From contig JBKJIJ010000027.1 of assembly GCA_046598525.1 (NCBI GenBank), positions 7,162 through 71,161 on the forward strand: DNA of 64,000 nt. The letters run 5' to 3'. Of the stretch, positions 51,088 through 59,913 are shown piece by piece. Position 1 is the first letter of the stretch. Each line of letters starts with the position of its first letter. The stretch comes from Methylotenera_A sp046598525 (GTDB taxonomy: Bacteria > Pseudomonadota > Gammaproteobacteria > Burkholderiales > Methylophilaceae). The notes under the pieces were generated by a model that was not told the DNA's origin, did no database searches, and saw only the letters and a list, made by a program, of their open reading frames with translations. A program made the position numbers and the translations under genes.

Positions 51088-52383
51088 ATGAATACTATGA
51101 CAAACAACCCCACCGCCGCACAAGAAACCCTAACTACTGGCCTTAAACAAAAAAGCCGCTCAAAGTGGGTGGCTAATTTTGCTAAAGCGCAGATTTTAAA
51201 GCGGCTAAATAACTTACAAATAGGCTGTTTGACCATAATTGATGGCCAAGAAAAACATGTATTTGGCCAAATTGCTAATAATAAAGTTGATAGCATTAAA
51301 GCCACTATTTACGTGAGCGACCCACGCTTTTATGGCGAAATTGCCTTTGGCGGCAGCATTGGCGCGGGTGAGGCCTATATGCTGGGCTATTGGACTAGTG
51401 ATAATCTGACCGATGTGATTCGGCTAATGTGTGTGAATCAACAGGTGATGGATACGCTGGAAGGCGGCTACCAGAGGGCGACTAAGCCGCTGATGAAAGT
51501 GCTGCATTGGCTAAATAGCAACACCACAGAAGGCAGCCGCAAGAACATTGCCGCACATTATGATTTGGGTAACGATTTTTTTAAACTTTGGCTAGACCCA
51601 AGCATGATGTATTCGTCTGGCATTTTTGAGCATGCTAATAGCACTTTAGAAGCGGCATCATTCAAAAAATTAAAAGTAATTTGCGATAAATTAGACTTAA
51701 AAACCACCGACCATCTAGTGGAAATTGGCACCGGCTGGGGTGGTTTTGCCATTTTTGCAGCAAGGCATTATGGCTGCAAAGTCACCACCACTACCATTTC
51801 AAAACAGCAATATGCATTAGCGGTTGAACGTGTAAAAGCGGCTAACTTAGATTCCGTAATAACGGTTTTATTAAATGATTACAGAGACTTAGAAGGAAAA
51901 TTTGATAAACTAGTTTCAATTGAAATGGTTGAAGCAGTTGGGCATCAATTTTACGATACCTATTTTGCTAAAGTTGGCTCATTGCTCAAACCAGATGGCT
52001 TAGCCTTGATTCAAGCCATCACCATTAGCGACCAACGTTTTGAATCCGCCAAAAACAGCGTGGATTTTATTCAACGCTATATTTTTCCGGGTTCATGCAT
52101 TCCATCCAACACCGCCATGTTAAATAGCATCACCAAAACTAGCGATATGCGATTATTCGATTGCGAAGATATTGGCCCACATTACGCCACCACGCTAGCC
52201 GCTTGGCGCGAAAACTTTCTCGCACAAATCGATGCCGTGCGCAAACTGGGCTACTCAGAAGAGTTTATTAAGATGTGGGAATTTTATTTATGCTACTGCG
52301 AAGGCGGCTTTGCAGAACGCGCGCTGGGCGATGTGCATTTATTATTAGCCAAACCAGATAATCGCAGAGCGGCGCTTATTTAG
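51088..52383 (+). CDS. cfa: Cyclopropane-fatty-acyl-phospholipid synthase
   Basis: A 431-residue enzyme with the full Cfa layout: an N-terminal lipid-binding part (RFYGEIAFGGSIGAGEAYML) and a methyltransferase part (HYDLGNDFFKLWLDPSMMYS, LVEIGTGWGGFAIFAARHYG, IQRYIFPGSCIPSNTAMLNS). It uses S-adenosylmethionine to add a methylene or methyl group across a cis double bond in membrane phospholipids. With the methyltransferase at 44175 there are two such enzymes in one cluster, perhaps for consecutive or alternative steps. Confidence 0.93.
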   Translation: MNTMTNNPTAAQETLTTGLKQKSRSKWVANFAKAQILKRLNNLQIGCLTIIDGQEKHVFGQIANNKVDSIKATIYVSDPRFYGEIAFGGSIGAGEAYMLGYWTSDNLTDVIRLMCVNQQVMDTLEGGYQRATKPLMKVLHWLNSNTTEGSRKNIAAHYDLGNDFFKLWLDPSMMYSSGIFEHANSTLEAASFKKLKVICDKLDLKTTDHLVEIGTGWGGFAIFAARHYGCKVTTTTISKQQYALAVERVKAANLDSVITVLLNDYRDLEGKFDKLVSIEMVEAVGHQFYDTYFAKVGSLLKPDGLALIQAITISDQRFESAKNSVDFIQRYIFPGSCIPSNTAMLNSITKTSDMRLFDCEDIGPHYATTLAAWRENFLAQIDAVRKLGYSEEFIKMWEFYLCYCEGGFAERALGDVHLLLAKPDNRRAALI

Positions 52384-52428
52384 AGGCTTATGAGCCAACC
52401 CTAATTAAATCAAAAACCGCTCAATTTC

Positions 52429-52499
52429 GTCATTCCCGCGCAGGCGGGAATCCAGCTCAGTAGTTAATTAGCCCAAATTCCCGCCTGCGCGGCAGCGAC
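52429..52499. repeat. 71-bp inverted-repeat element (GTCATTCCCGCG type), copy 2
   Basis: Same ends and length as the copy at 36814, with a different middle and a decayed right end (GCGCGGCAGCGAC). It lies downstream of cfa and before mnmD. Confidence 0.8.
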
Positions 52500-52588
52500 T
52501 GAATGATGTTTTGTAAAGATTAAAGCATATGCGCTAAATGGCTAGTATGCTTTAAAATGTTAATTGATTTAGTTACCAATTTAAATGC

Positions 52589-53329
52589 ATGCAAAACCCC
52601 TCAAATAGCCCAATCGAATGGCGTGCAAACCCGCAAGGGCTGTTACAGCCCTACTCCACCATTTTTCAGGATGTCTATTATTCTAGCGATAACGGTTTGC
52701 AAGAAACCGATTATGTTTTTTTGCAGGGCAACCAATTAGCGCAACGCTGGCAGCCGCTTTTAAGCAATCACTTTACGATTATTGAAACGGGTTTTGGTAC
52801 TGGTTTAAATTTTTTATGTGCTGCGCAACTTTGGCTAAAAACGGCACCGCAAACCGCCACTCTGCATTTTATTAGCACAGAAAAATATCCCCTTACATTG
52901 GCAGAAATAACAGCCGCATGGCAAGCTTGGCCTGAGTTAAATTCTGTGTGTCAGCCATTTCTAGCAAAATATGAAGCTCCAACCAAACATAGTATTTGGT
53001 TATTTGATAATCGCGTGCATTTAAGTTTACTGATTGGCGATGCGACTGAATGTTTAAATAAAACAGTGACTATAGCCGATGCTTGGTTTTTAGACGGCTT
53101 TTCACCCGCGAAAAACCCTGAAATGTGGCAACCCGCTTTGTTTGCGCAAATGGCAAGGCTATCAAAATCTGACACTACATTTGCTACATTCACCAGCGCG
53201 GGATTGGTTAGACGCGGCTTAAAATCGGCTGGTTTTGAGGTTAATAAACAGGCTGGCTTTGGTAAAAAGCGCGAAATGTTGATTGGTCGCTTTGTTGGCG
53301 AACGCTTTATTAGCGAAAGTAAAAATTAG
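52589..53329 (+). CDS. mnmD: MnmD-type tRNA methyltransferase domain (half of MnmC)
   Basis: A 246-residue S-adenosylmethionine methyltransferase that completes the 5-methylaminomethyl group on the wobble uridine of some tRNAs. Motifs are IIETGFGTGLNFLCAAQLWL (SAM site), DAWFLDGFSPAKNPEMWQPA and GLKSAGFEVNKQAGFGKKRE. In E. coli this domain is fused to the oxidase domain as MnmC; here the two are separate genes with the second starting in the stop of the first (TAGTG). Confidence 0.93.
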   Translation: MQNPSNSPIEWRANPQGLLQPYSTIFQDVYYSSDNGLQETDYVFLQGNQLAQRWQPLLSNHFTIIETGFGTGLNFLCAAQLWLKTAPQTATLHFISTEKYPLTLAEITAAWQAWPELNSVCQPFLAKYEAPTKHSIWLFDNRVHLSLLIGDATECLNKTVTIADAWFLDGFSPAKNPEMWQPALFAQMARLSKSDTTFATFTSAGLVRRGLKSAGFEVNKQAGFGKKREMLIGRFVGERFISESKN

Positions 53330-54525
53330 TGATAACTAAAACAGCAATCGTTATTGGCGGCGGTATTGCGGGTTGCAGCACTGCGTATGCACTGGCTAAA
53401 CGCGGCATTGCTGTCACATTAATTGAGCAGCACGACCAATTAGCCACAGAGGCTTCAGGCAACCCAATTGCCACTTTGTACCCCAAATTAAGCATCAAAC
53501 CCAGCGCGCAAAGCACTTTAGCCTTGCAAGGTTTTAGCTTTACCTTGGATTTACTCAAACAATTACCCAATAACGCCGATTTTTTTCATGCTTGTGGGCA
53601 GATTCAGCTGACTTATGACGCGCGTGAACAAGCTAGACAGAATGCATTGATTGCACAGCAAGAAACGTTATTTTTTCAAGCCTTAAATGCGCAAGCTGCC
53701 AGTGAAATTGCAGGTATTCCGCTTAAAATTGGCGGTTTATTCTTGCCGCAAGCGGGTTGGGTTAAGCCGCAAGCCTTTTGCAAAGCGCTGGTTGGCATGC
53801 CAAATATCAGCGTAATCTCGCATTCTAAAGCGCTGGATATTCAAAAAATCGATAATCAATGGCAAGTAAAAATTAACGATAAAAACTTGCAGGCCGAAAT
53901 TGTTGTTTTGTGTAATGCCAACCAAGTGCCGCAATTTAGCTTATGCGCCAGCGCTGTCAGCACACCAGTGCGCGGCCAAGTGAATTTTTTTGCGCCAACG
54001 CTTGCTAGCCAGCCCATTAAAAGCATTATTTGCAGCACGCATTATTTAAGCCCTGCCGTAGATGGCCGGCATTCAATTGGCGCGACTTATGCACCTGATG
54101 ATATGAACCCTGATTTGAGCGAAACCGATACTTTAGAAAATACGTATGCTTTGCAAAAAATCTCCCCTGAAATTTTTAACAGTATTCAACAACAGCCATC
54201 ACAAGGCCGCGTGGCGTGGCGCAGCCACACACAAGATTATCTGCCGCTGGCAGGGCAAATGCTGGATGAAAGCGTCTTACGCGCCAAGCCGCCCCGCTAT
54301 AATGCCAATTCTGCCGATTTGCCATGGTTACATGGCTTGTATGTCAATGCCGGGCATGGCTCTAAAGGCATGATTACCGCGCCGATTTGTGCAGAATTAT
54401 TGGCTAATTTAATTGCAAATGAGCCGCTAGTAATTGAAAAAACCTTAGCCAGCAAGCTGAACCCTAGCCGATTTTTATTAAAAGAATTAGGTTTAAAGCA
54501 ACTGGCAAATTCGCTCATTGTATAA
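53329..54525 (+). CDS. mnmC: MnmC2-type FAD oxidoreductase (other half of MnmC)
   Basis: A 398-residue FAD-dependent oxidoreductase that removes the carboxymethyl group from cmnm5U in tRNA, before the MnmD step. The FAD motif AIVIGGGIAGCSTAYALAKR starts the protein and the C-terminal FAD segment is LYVNAGHGSKGMITAPICAE. It starts with GTG at 53329, which shares its G with the stop TAG of mnmD. The two proteins together match the fused MnmC of other bacteria. Confidence 0.92.
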   Translation: MITKTAIVIGGGIAGCSTAYALAKRGIAVTLIEQHDQLATEASGNPIATLYPKLSIKPSAQSTLALQGFSFTLDLLKQLPNNADFFHACGQIQLTYDAREQARQNALIAQQETLFFQALNAQAASEIAGIPLKIGGLFLPQAGWVKPQAFCKALVGMPNISVISHSKALDIQKIDNQWQVKINDKNLQAEIVVLCNANQVPQFSLCASAVSTPVRGQVNFFAPTLASQPIKSIICSTHYLSPAVDGRHSIGATYAPDDMNPDLSETDTLENTYALQKISPEIFNSIQQQPSQGRVAWRSHTQDYLPLAGQMLDESVLRAKPPRYNANSADLPWLHGLYVNAGHGSKGMITAPICAELLANLIANEPLVIEKTLASKLNPSRFLLKELGLKQLANSLIV

Positions 54526-54558
54526 GCTTGCGCAATGAATTTAGATTAAAATCGTGTC

Positions 54559-56436
54559 ATGCAAGAAAATGAAACCACACTGGCTTTAAATCACCATCAG
54601 CAAGCCTTATTGCGCAATCCCAAAGATTTAGATGCGCAAATTAACTGCGCCAATTTATGCGCAGAACTAAAACGTTTTGAAGAAGCCGCTGGTTATTTTC
54701 GGCGTATTGTGCGCGTGCTTAAACACAATATGCCAGCGCGCGATGCGCTGTGTTTTGTGCTGCAAGAAATGGGCAATGCCGCGCACGCCAACGCGCAATT
54801 TTTGCAAGCCCAAGCGTGTTTTGAAGAAGCGCTAGAATACCAACCTAATAACGCCGTATTTTGGTACAACATGGCTAACGCGCAACGCGAACTAGGCAAG
54901 CTGCCAGCCGCGTTGAATAGTTTTAAGCAATCCATTCGATTTAACCCCAATGATGCCGATGCCCACAATAACTGCGGCAATGTGCAACGTGAATTGGGCC
55001 AGCTTAATTTTGCAATTGCCAGTTATGAAAAAGCGCTGCAACTTAAGCCAGATTTGCATCATGCTTTGGCGCATTTGGTGCACCAAAAACAACATATTTG
55101 CGATTGGGTTGATATTGATTTGCAAATCAAGCAATTACGCGATTGGGTGACAATAGAGCCAAGCGCGCAAATATCGCCATTTGCTTTTTTAAGCATGCAA
55201 GGCAGCATGGCAAGTGAACAAAAAAAATGCGCCAGCAATTGGGCCAATAGTTTTTATAGCAAGCTAATTCAACAACATAAAGCGTTTGATTTTAGCGAAT
55301 TTAAAAATCCGCAACAAAAGTTAAAAATTGGCTATTTATCGGCCGATTTCAGGCTGCACCCATTGGCTTTTTTAATTACTGAGTTGATTGAAAATAGTGA
55401 TAAAAATCATTTTGAAACAATCGCTTATTCTTATGGAAAAGATGATAAAACGCCTGAGCGCAAGCGCTTAGAAAAAGCTTTTGATGTATTTAACGATATT
55501 AAAAACTTAAGCGATATTGTAGCAGCACAGAAAATCCACCAAGACGGCGTGGCGATTTTGGTGGATTTAACAGGCTTTACGCAAAATAGCCGCACTGGCA
55601 TTGTGGCGCTAAAGCCAGCGCCAATTAGCATCAACTGGCTGGGCTTTGCAGGGACTATGGGTGAAATCAGGGGTGAAATCGGGAGCGAAACAGCTGGAAA
55701 GCCGCTATTTGATTACGTGATAAGCGACAAAGTAATTAGCCAAAACGCAGCAGAGATGAGCGAAAAATTGCTCTACCTGCCCTGTTACCAGCCCAATAAT
55801 CGCCAAAGGCCTATTAGTAAAGCAACGCAAAAAACTGCGCACCATTTGCCAGAAAACAGCTTTGTATTTTGCTGTTTTAATCAAAGTTTTAAAATCACAC
55901 CTGCCCTGTTTGCAATTTGGATGCGCATTTTGCAACAAACACCTAATAGCGTGCTGTGGCTGCTGAATTGCAACGTTTGGGCAAAGGACAATTTGCGCAG
56001 TGCCGCTGAAAAAGCCGGCATTGATGCCACAAGGTTGATTTTTGCGCCGCGCGTTACTATTGCGGAACATTTGGAACGCCATCGCCATGCTGATTTATTT
56101 TTAGATACATCGCCCTACAATGCGCACACCAGCGCCAGCGATGCGCTGTGGATGGGTTTACCGCTATTAACTTGCATGGGCGATACCTTTGCCGCACGCG
56201 TGGCTGGCAGCTTGTTGCGGCATATTAATTTGCCAGAATTAATCGCGCAAAATTGGCAAGAATATGAAGATAAAGCCGTATTCTTTGCGCAATATCCATC
56301 TCCTCTTATTGATTTAAAGCAGAAACTGATTACGCAAACGAACAATTCAGGCTTGTTTAACCCAGCCCAATTTGCGCTAAATTTAGAGCAGCAATATCAA
56401 CAAATCTGGCAAGCGTATCAAGCAAAAATTGATTAA
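54559..56436 (+). CDS. TPR protein with OGT/SPINDLY-like glycosyltransferase domain
   Basis: A 625-residue protein. The first about 200 residues are tetratricopeptide repeats (NAVFWYNMANAQRELGKLPA, AHNNCGNVQRELGQLNFAIA). The rest is a family-41 O-GlcNAc-transferase-like domain: LKIGYLSADFRLHPLAFLIT, INWLGFAGTMGEIRGE, and the C-terminal LFLDTSPYNAHTSASDALWM with GLPLLTCMGDTFAARVAGSL. Such bacterial proteins transfer sugars to proteins, for example adhesins or flagellin, but the target here is unknown. No membrane signal; cytosolic. A short insertion-like stretch GEIRGEIGSETAG could be a small duplication. Confidence 0.9.
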   Translation: MQENETTLALNHHQQALLRNPKDLDAQINCANLCAELKRFEEAAGYFRRIVRVLKHNMPARDALCFVLQEMGNAAHANAQFLQAQACFEEALEYQPNNAVFWYNMANAQRELGKLPAALNSFKQSIRFNPNDADAHNNCGNVQRELGQLNFAIASYEKALQLKPDLHHALAHLVHQKQHICDWVDIDLQIKQLRDWVTIEPSAQISPFAFLSMQGSMASEQKKCASNWANSFYSKLIQQHKAFDFSEFKNPQQKLKIGYLSADFRLHPLAFLITELIENSDKNHFETIAYSYGKDDKTPERKRLEKAFDVFNDIKNLSDIVAAQKIHQDGVAILVDLTGFTQNSRTGIVALKPAPISINWLGFAGTMGEIRGEIGSETAGKPLFDYVISDKVISQNAAEMSEKLLYLPCYQPNNRQRPISKATQKTAHHLPENSFVFCCFNQSFKITPALFAIWMRILQQTPNSVLWLLNCNVWAKDNLRSAAEKAGIDATRLIFAPRVTIAEHLERHRHADLFLDTSPYNAHTSASDALWMGLPLLTCMGDTFAARVAGSLLRHINLPELIAQNWQEYEDKAVFFAQYPSPLIDLKQKLITQTNNSGLFNPAQFALNLEQQYQQIWQAYQAKID

Positions 56437-56519
56437 TCTATTTGGCAAAACACCTGCTGTAATAAATACGCGGCATGTGCTAAAGTTCAGCACAATTCAC
56501 TCACAACGTTAGCATTACT

Positions 56520-57611
56520 ATGGCAGCCATCGACATTACCCCAGTTCTTAAATTTATGACAGAAAAAGGCGGTTCTGACCTGTTTTTTAGCACCAACACC
56601 TCTATTCATATGGATATTGAGGGTGAAACGGTGTCGATTAATAATCAGATTATGCAGCCTGGCATGATTAAAGAAATTGCTTATAGCATGATGTCTGCGG
56701 ATCAAATTAAAGAATTTGAAGCCATTTTGGAATGTAATTTTGCCATTGGCAAAAAAGATATTGGCCGTTTTCGCGTCAATGTATTTCGTCAGCGTGGCGA
56801 AGTGGGAATGGTGATTCGCCATATTAAAACTGATATTCCATCCATGGAAAAATTGGGTTTGCCGGCCATTTTAAAAGAATTAATTATGCGCAAACGCGGC
56901 TTGATTCTGATGGTGGGCGCGACTGGTTCTGGCAAATCCACATCGCTGGCATCGATGATTGATTACCGTAACGAAAACGAAACTGGCCATATTATTACCA
57001 TTGAAGACCCGATTGAGTTTGTGTATGCGCACAAAAAATCGATTGTGGACCAGCGCGAAGTGGGTATTGATACCTTAAGCTTTGATAACGCCTTAAAAAA
57101 TGCCATGCGCCAAGCGCCCGATGTGATTTTGATTGGCGAAGTGCGCGATATGGACAGCATGAAACAAGCCATGGCCTATGCGGAAACAGGCCATTTATGC
57201 TTAGCCACCCTGCATGCCAACAATGCCAACCAAGCCTTAGAGCGCGTGATTTCGTTTTTTCCGAATGATGCTAAACAAGGATTATTGCTGGGTTTATCGC
57301 TGAATATGGTGGGCATTATTTCGCAACGTTTGGTGCCCGGCATTACGCAAAAACGCGCCGCCGCGGTTGAGGTGATGATTAATTCGCCTTATATGTCTGA
57401 GCTGATTCAAAAACAAAAGTTGAATGAAATGAAAGACATCATGGCCGATAACAACGATATTGGCATGGTGACATTTGATCAATCGCTATTTAAACTTTAT
57501 AGCGATGGCAAAATTAGCGAAGATCAAGCATTAGCCAATGCCGATTCGCGCAATGATTTATCGCTAAAAATACGTTTTGCAGCTGAGGGTTCAAGAAGTT
57601 TTGGCGCTTAA
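56520..57611 (+). CDS. pilU: Type IV pilus retraction ATPase PilU
   Basis: A 363-residue hexameric ATPase of the PilT/PilU family that helps pull back type IV pili at the inner membrane. The Walker A is GATGSGKST, followed by the Asp box (IITIEDPIEFVYAHKKSIVD), Walker B (APDVILIGEVRDMDSM) and His box (TGHLCLATLHANNANQALER). The N-terminus (GGSDLFFSTNTSIHMDIEGE) is like PilU rather than PilT, and the PilT motif AIRNLIRE near the C-terminus is not present. No pilT is adjacent in the window. Confidence 0.92.
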   Translation: MAAIDITPVLKFMTEKGGSDLFFSTNTSIHMDIEGETVSINNQIMQPGMIKEIAYSMMSADQIKEFEAILECNFAIGKKDIGRFRVNVFRQRGEVGMVIRHIKTDIPSMEKLGLPAILKELIMRKRGLILMVGATGSGKSTSLASMIDYRNENETGHIITIEDPIEFVYAHKKSIVDQREVGIDTLSFDNALKNAMRQAPDVILIGEVRDMDSMKQAMAYAETGHLCLATLHANNANQALERVISFFPNDAKQGLLLGLSLNMVGIISQRLVPGITQKRAAAVEVMINSPYMSELIQKQKLNEMKDIMADNNDIGMVTFDQSLFKLYSDGKISEDQALANADSRNDLSLKIRFAAEGSRSFGA

Positions 57612-57630
57612 CAAATCATGTTTTTATCAA

Positions 57631-57668
57631 TCAAGTTTTAATTAATCAAGTTTTAATTAATCAAGTTA
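57631..57668. repeat. 15-bp tandem repeat, 2.5 copies
   Basis: TCAAGTTTTAATTAA occurs twice in tandem, then TCAAGTTA, between the pilU and EamA gene ends. Confidence 0.8.
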
Positions 57669-57678
57669 TTGGCGGCCA

Positions 57679-58599
57679 TTAATCTTGATGATTAAACGCC
57701 GCCAATAATCCTGCCGCAATAATAAGCCCTCCGCCTATCCATTCATTTAGCAGCATTGCCTCGTTAGCCAAGTAATACGCGGCAATGGCGGCTACTACCA
57801 GCTCAAACAAAAACAATACCGATGCGCGTGATGCGGTTATTTTAGTCACGCCATATTGTACAAATAATGTGGCTGCCATCAACAATATGGCGATTAATCC
57901 CATGATTAACCAATTGTTTAAGCTGAAAAAACTGGGGCTAGGAAAGTGCGCGTTTAAATCCAACAAACCCAAAAATGGGATAAATAACAAAGACATAACC
58001 GCCACCCCAACCCACACCAACATGGATTTTGCCGCTAAACTTAAGTGCACCGATTTACGCGTAATGACATTAGTAAACGAAAAACCAATGCCAGCCGATA
58101 ATGCCAGCCATTCGGATTGATTTTGCGGTAAGGGTAAAAAGTTAGATTGGCTATTAAACGGGTCTGCCAGCATGATGTAAGCGCCCAGCATGGCAATGGC
58201 GATTGAAATAAAGCCGGCTTTTGAAATGCTTTCTTTTAACCAAAAATGCGCTAAAACCAAGGTCCAAAGTGGGGATAAATAAAATAACAGCATCACCCGC
58301 ATTACTTCACCATCAATCACCGCCAGCACATAACTTAAATTGGTCCAGCCGGCAATCATGCATAGCCAAATGGCGCTTTTGGGCAAACTTAAAGCACTGC
58401 GCCAATGCTTGGCAAACAATAGCGCGCCTAAAATAATGGCAATAAGATAGGTATAAAAACTAGAAGCTATGCCAGAAACTCCGGCATCGTTCATCAACCG
58501 ATATGGATACCAAATGATGCCCCAGCACATCGCGCCAAATAACAATCCAAAGATGGCCAAATAATTTTGTTTGCTTGCACTACCTACTGTATTAACCAA
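57679..58599 (-). CDS. EamA-family (DMT) membrane transporter
   Basis: A 306-residue protein with about ten membrane helices and two EamA halves, for example FGLLFGAMCWGIIWYPYRLM and FYLSPLWTLVLAHFWLKESI in the first half and RASVLFLFELVVAAIAAYYL in the second. The substrate is unknown; relatives export amino acids, nucleosides or small metabolites. The start is TTG at 58599 with AGGA about 9 bp before it; a stop precedes it in frame. It is divergent from dapC with only 29 bp between the starts. Confidence 0.88.
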   Translation of the reverse strand: MVNTVGSASKQNYLAIFGLLFGAMCWGIIWYPYRLMNDAGVSGIASSFYTYLIAIILGALLFAKHWRSALSLPKSAIWLCMIAGWTNLSYVLAVIDGEVMRVMLLFYLSPLWTLVLAHFWLKESISKAGFISIAIAMLGAYIMLADPFNSQSNFLPLPQNQSEWLALSAGIGFSFTNVITRKSVHLSLAAKSMLVWVGVAVMSLLFIPFLGLLDLNAHFPSPSFFSLNNWLIMGLIAILLMAATLFVQYGVTKITASRASVLFLFELVVAAIAAYYLANEAMLLNEWIGGGLIIAAGLLAAFNHQD

Positions 58600-58628
58600 T
58601 TAATTGCATCCTAAATTATAATAACGCC

Positions 58629-59834
58629 ATGACTAAAAACACATTAAATCCAAACCTAAACTTACTGCAACCCTACCCATTTCAACGCTTGCGTGATTTG
58701 TTTGCTGGCACAACACCAAACCCAGCTTTTAAGCCAATTAATTTATCGATTGGCGAACCCAAACATGCCACGCCTAAGCTAATTACCGATGCCTTGGTGA
58801 ATAATTTAGCTGGCTTGGCTAATTATCCCACGACTGTTGGCAGTTTGGCGCTGCGCACGGCAATATCACAATGGATTGCACGCCGCTACAACTTGCCTGC
58901 ACCTAATCCAGAAACCAGTATTTTGCCTGTTAATGGCAGTCGCGAAGCGCTATTTGCCTTTGCACAAGTGGTGATTGACCGTAGCAAAAATAAACCAATT
59001 GTGATTTCGCCCAACCCTTTTTATCAGATTTATGAAGGTGCTGCTTTTTTAGCAGGTGCTGAGCCGTATTTTTTGAATACCACGCCAGAAAATGGTCACT
59101 CGATGGATTTTGAGCAAGTGCCTGCAGACATATTGAATCGCACGCAGTTGGTGTATGTTTGCAGCCCTGGCAACCCTTCTGGCAAAGTGATGAGCTTGGC
59201 GCAATGGAAAACTTTATTTGAATTATCTGACCTTTATGATTTTGTGATTGCCGCCGATGAATGTTATGCCGAGATTTATTTTGATGAAGCCAACCCGCCG
59301 CTAGGCGCTTTGCAAGCAGCACATCAATTGGGTAGAGATTATAAAAACTTGGTGGTTTTTAGCTCACTTTCCAAACGCTCAAACGTGCCAGGCATGCGCT
59401 CAGGCTTTGTGGCGGGCGATGCAAACATTATTGAAGCCTTTACGCTGTACCGCACTTATCATGGTTGCGCCATGAATCCAGCGGTGCAAGCGGCATCTGA
59501 AACGGCATGGAATGATGATGCGCATGTGATTGAAAACCGCCAGCTTTATGCCGAAAAATTTAAAACAGTTACGCCAATGTTAAGCGGCGTTTTAGAGGTA
59601 GAAATGCCAGATGCGGCGTTTTACTTATGGGCAAAAATCAAAAACCCAGCTGAAACCGATACCAGCTTTGCCTTAAAGCTATACCGAGATTTGAATATTA
59701 CAACGCTACCCGGCAGCTATTTAGCGCGCGAAGTGAATGGTGTAAACCCTGGCAAAAACTTTATTCGCTTGGCATTAGTGGCAAGTTTAGAGGAATGTGT
59801 AGAAGCCGCAAATCGTATTCAAAACATGCCATAA
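58629..59834 (+). CDS. dapC: Succinyldiaminopimelate transaminase
   Basis: A 401-residue class I aminotransferase. It probably makes N-succinyl-diaminopimelate in lysine and peptidoglycan synthesis. The N-terminus (LNLLQPYPFQRLRDLFAG) is typical of DapC of betaproteobacteria. The pyridoxal-phosphate Lys is in VVFSSLSKRSNVPGMRSGF, with VYVCSPGNPSGKVMSL and VIAADECYAEIYFDE before it and NFIRLALV near the end. A perfect inverted repeat follows the stop. Confidence 0.93.
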   Translation: MTKNTLNPNLNLLQPYPFQRLRDLFAGTTPNPAFKPINLSIGEPKHATPKLITDALVNNLAGLANYPTTVGSLALRTAISQWIARRYNLPAPNPETSILPVNGSREALFAFAQVVIDRSKNKPIVISPNPFYQIYEGAAFLAGAEPYFLNTTPENGHSMDFEQVPADILNRTQLVYVCSPGNPSGKVMSLAQWKTLFELSDLYDFVIAADECYAEIYFDEANPPLGALQAAHQLGRDYKNLVVFSSLSKRSNVPGMRSGFVAGDANIIEAFTLYRTYHGCAMNPAVQAASETAWNDDAHVIENRQLYAEKFKTVTPMLSGVLEVEMPDAAFYLWAKIKNPAETDTSFALKLYRDLNITTLPGSYLAREVNGVNPGKNFIRLALVASLEECVEAANRIQNMP

Positions 59835-59849
59835 ATATTGACAAAAAAT

Positions 59850-59886
59850 CGTTAAAGTTAATCAATAAAATACATTAACTTTAACG
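59850..59886. terminator. Bidirectional terminator candidate
   Basis: Perfect 13-bp arms CGTTAAAGTTAAT and ATTAACTTTAACG with an 11-nt loop, between the convergent dapC and DUF2157 genes. A-rich and T-rich tracts flank it, although the stem is AT-rich. Confidence 0.6.
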
Positions 59887-59913
59887 AATAACAATTTGTT
59901 TTTTATATATTTA

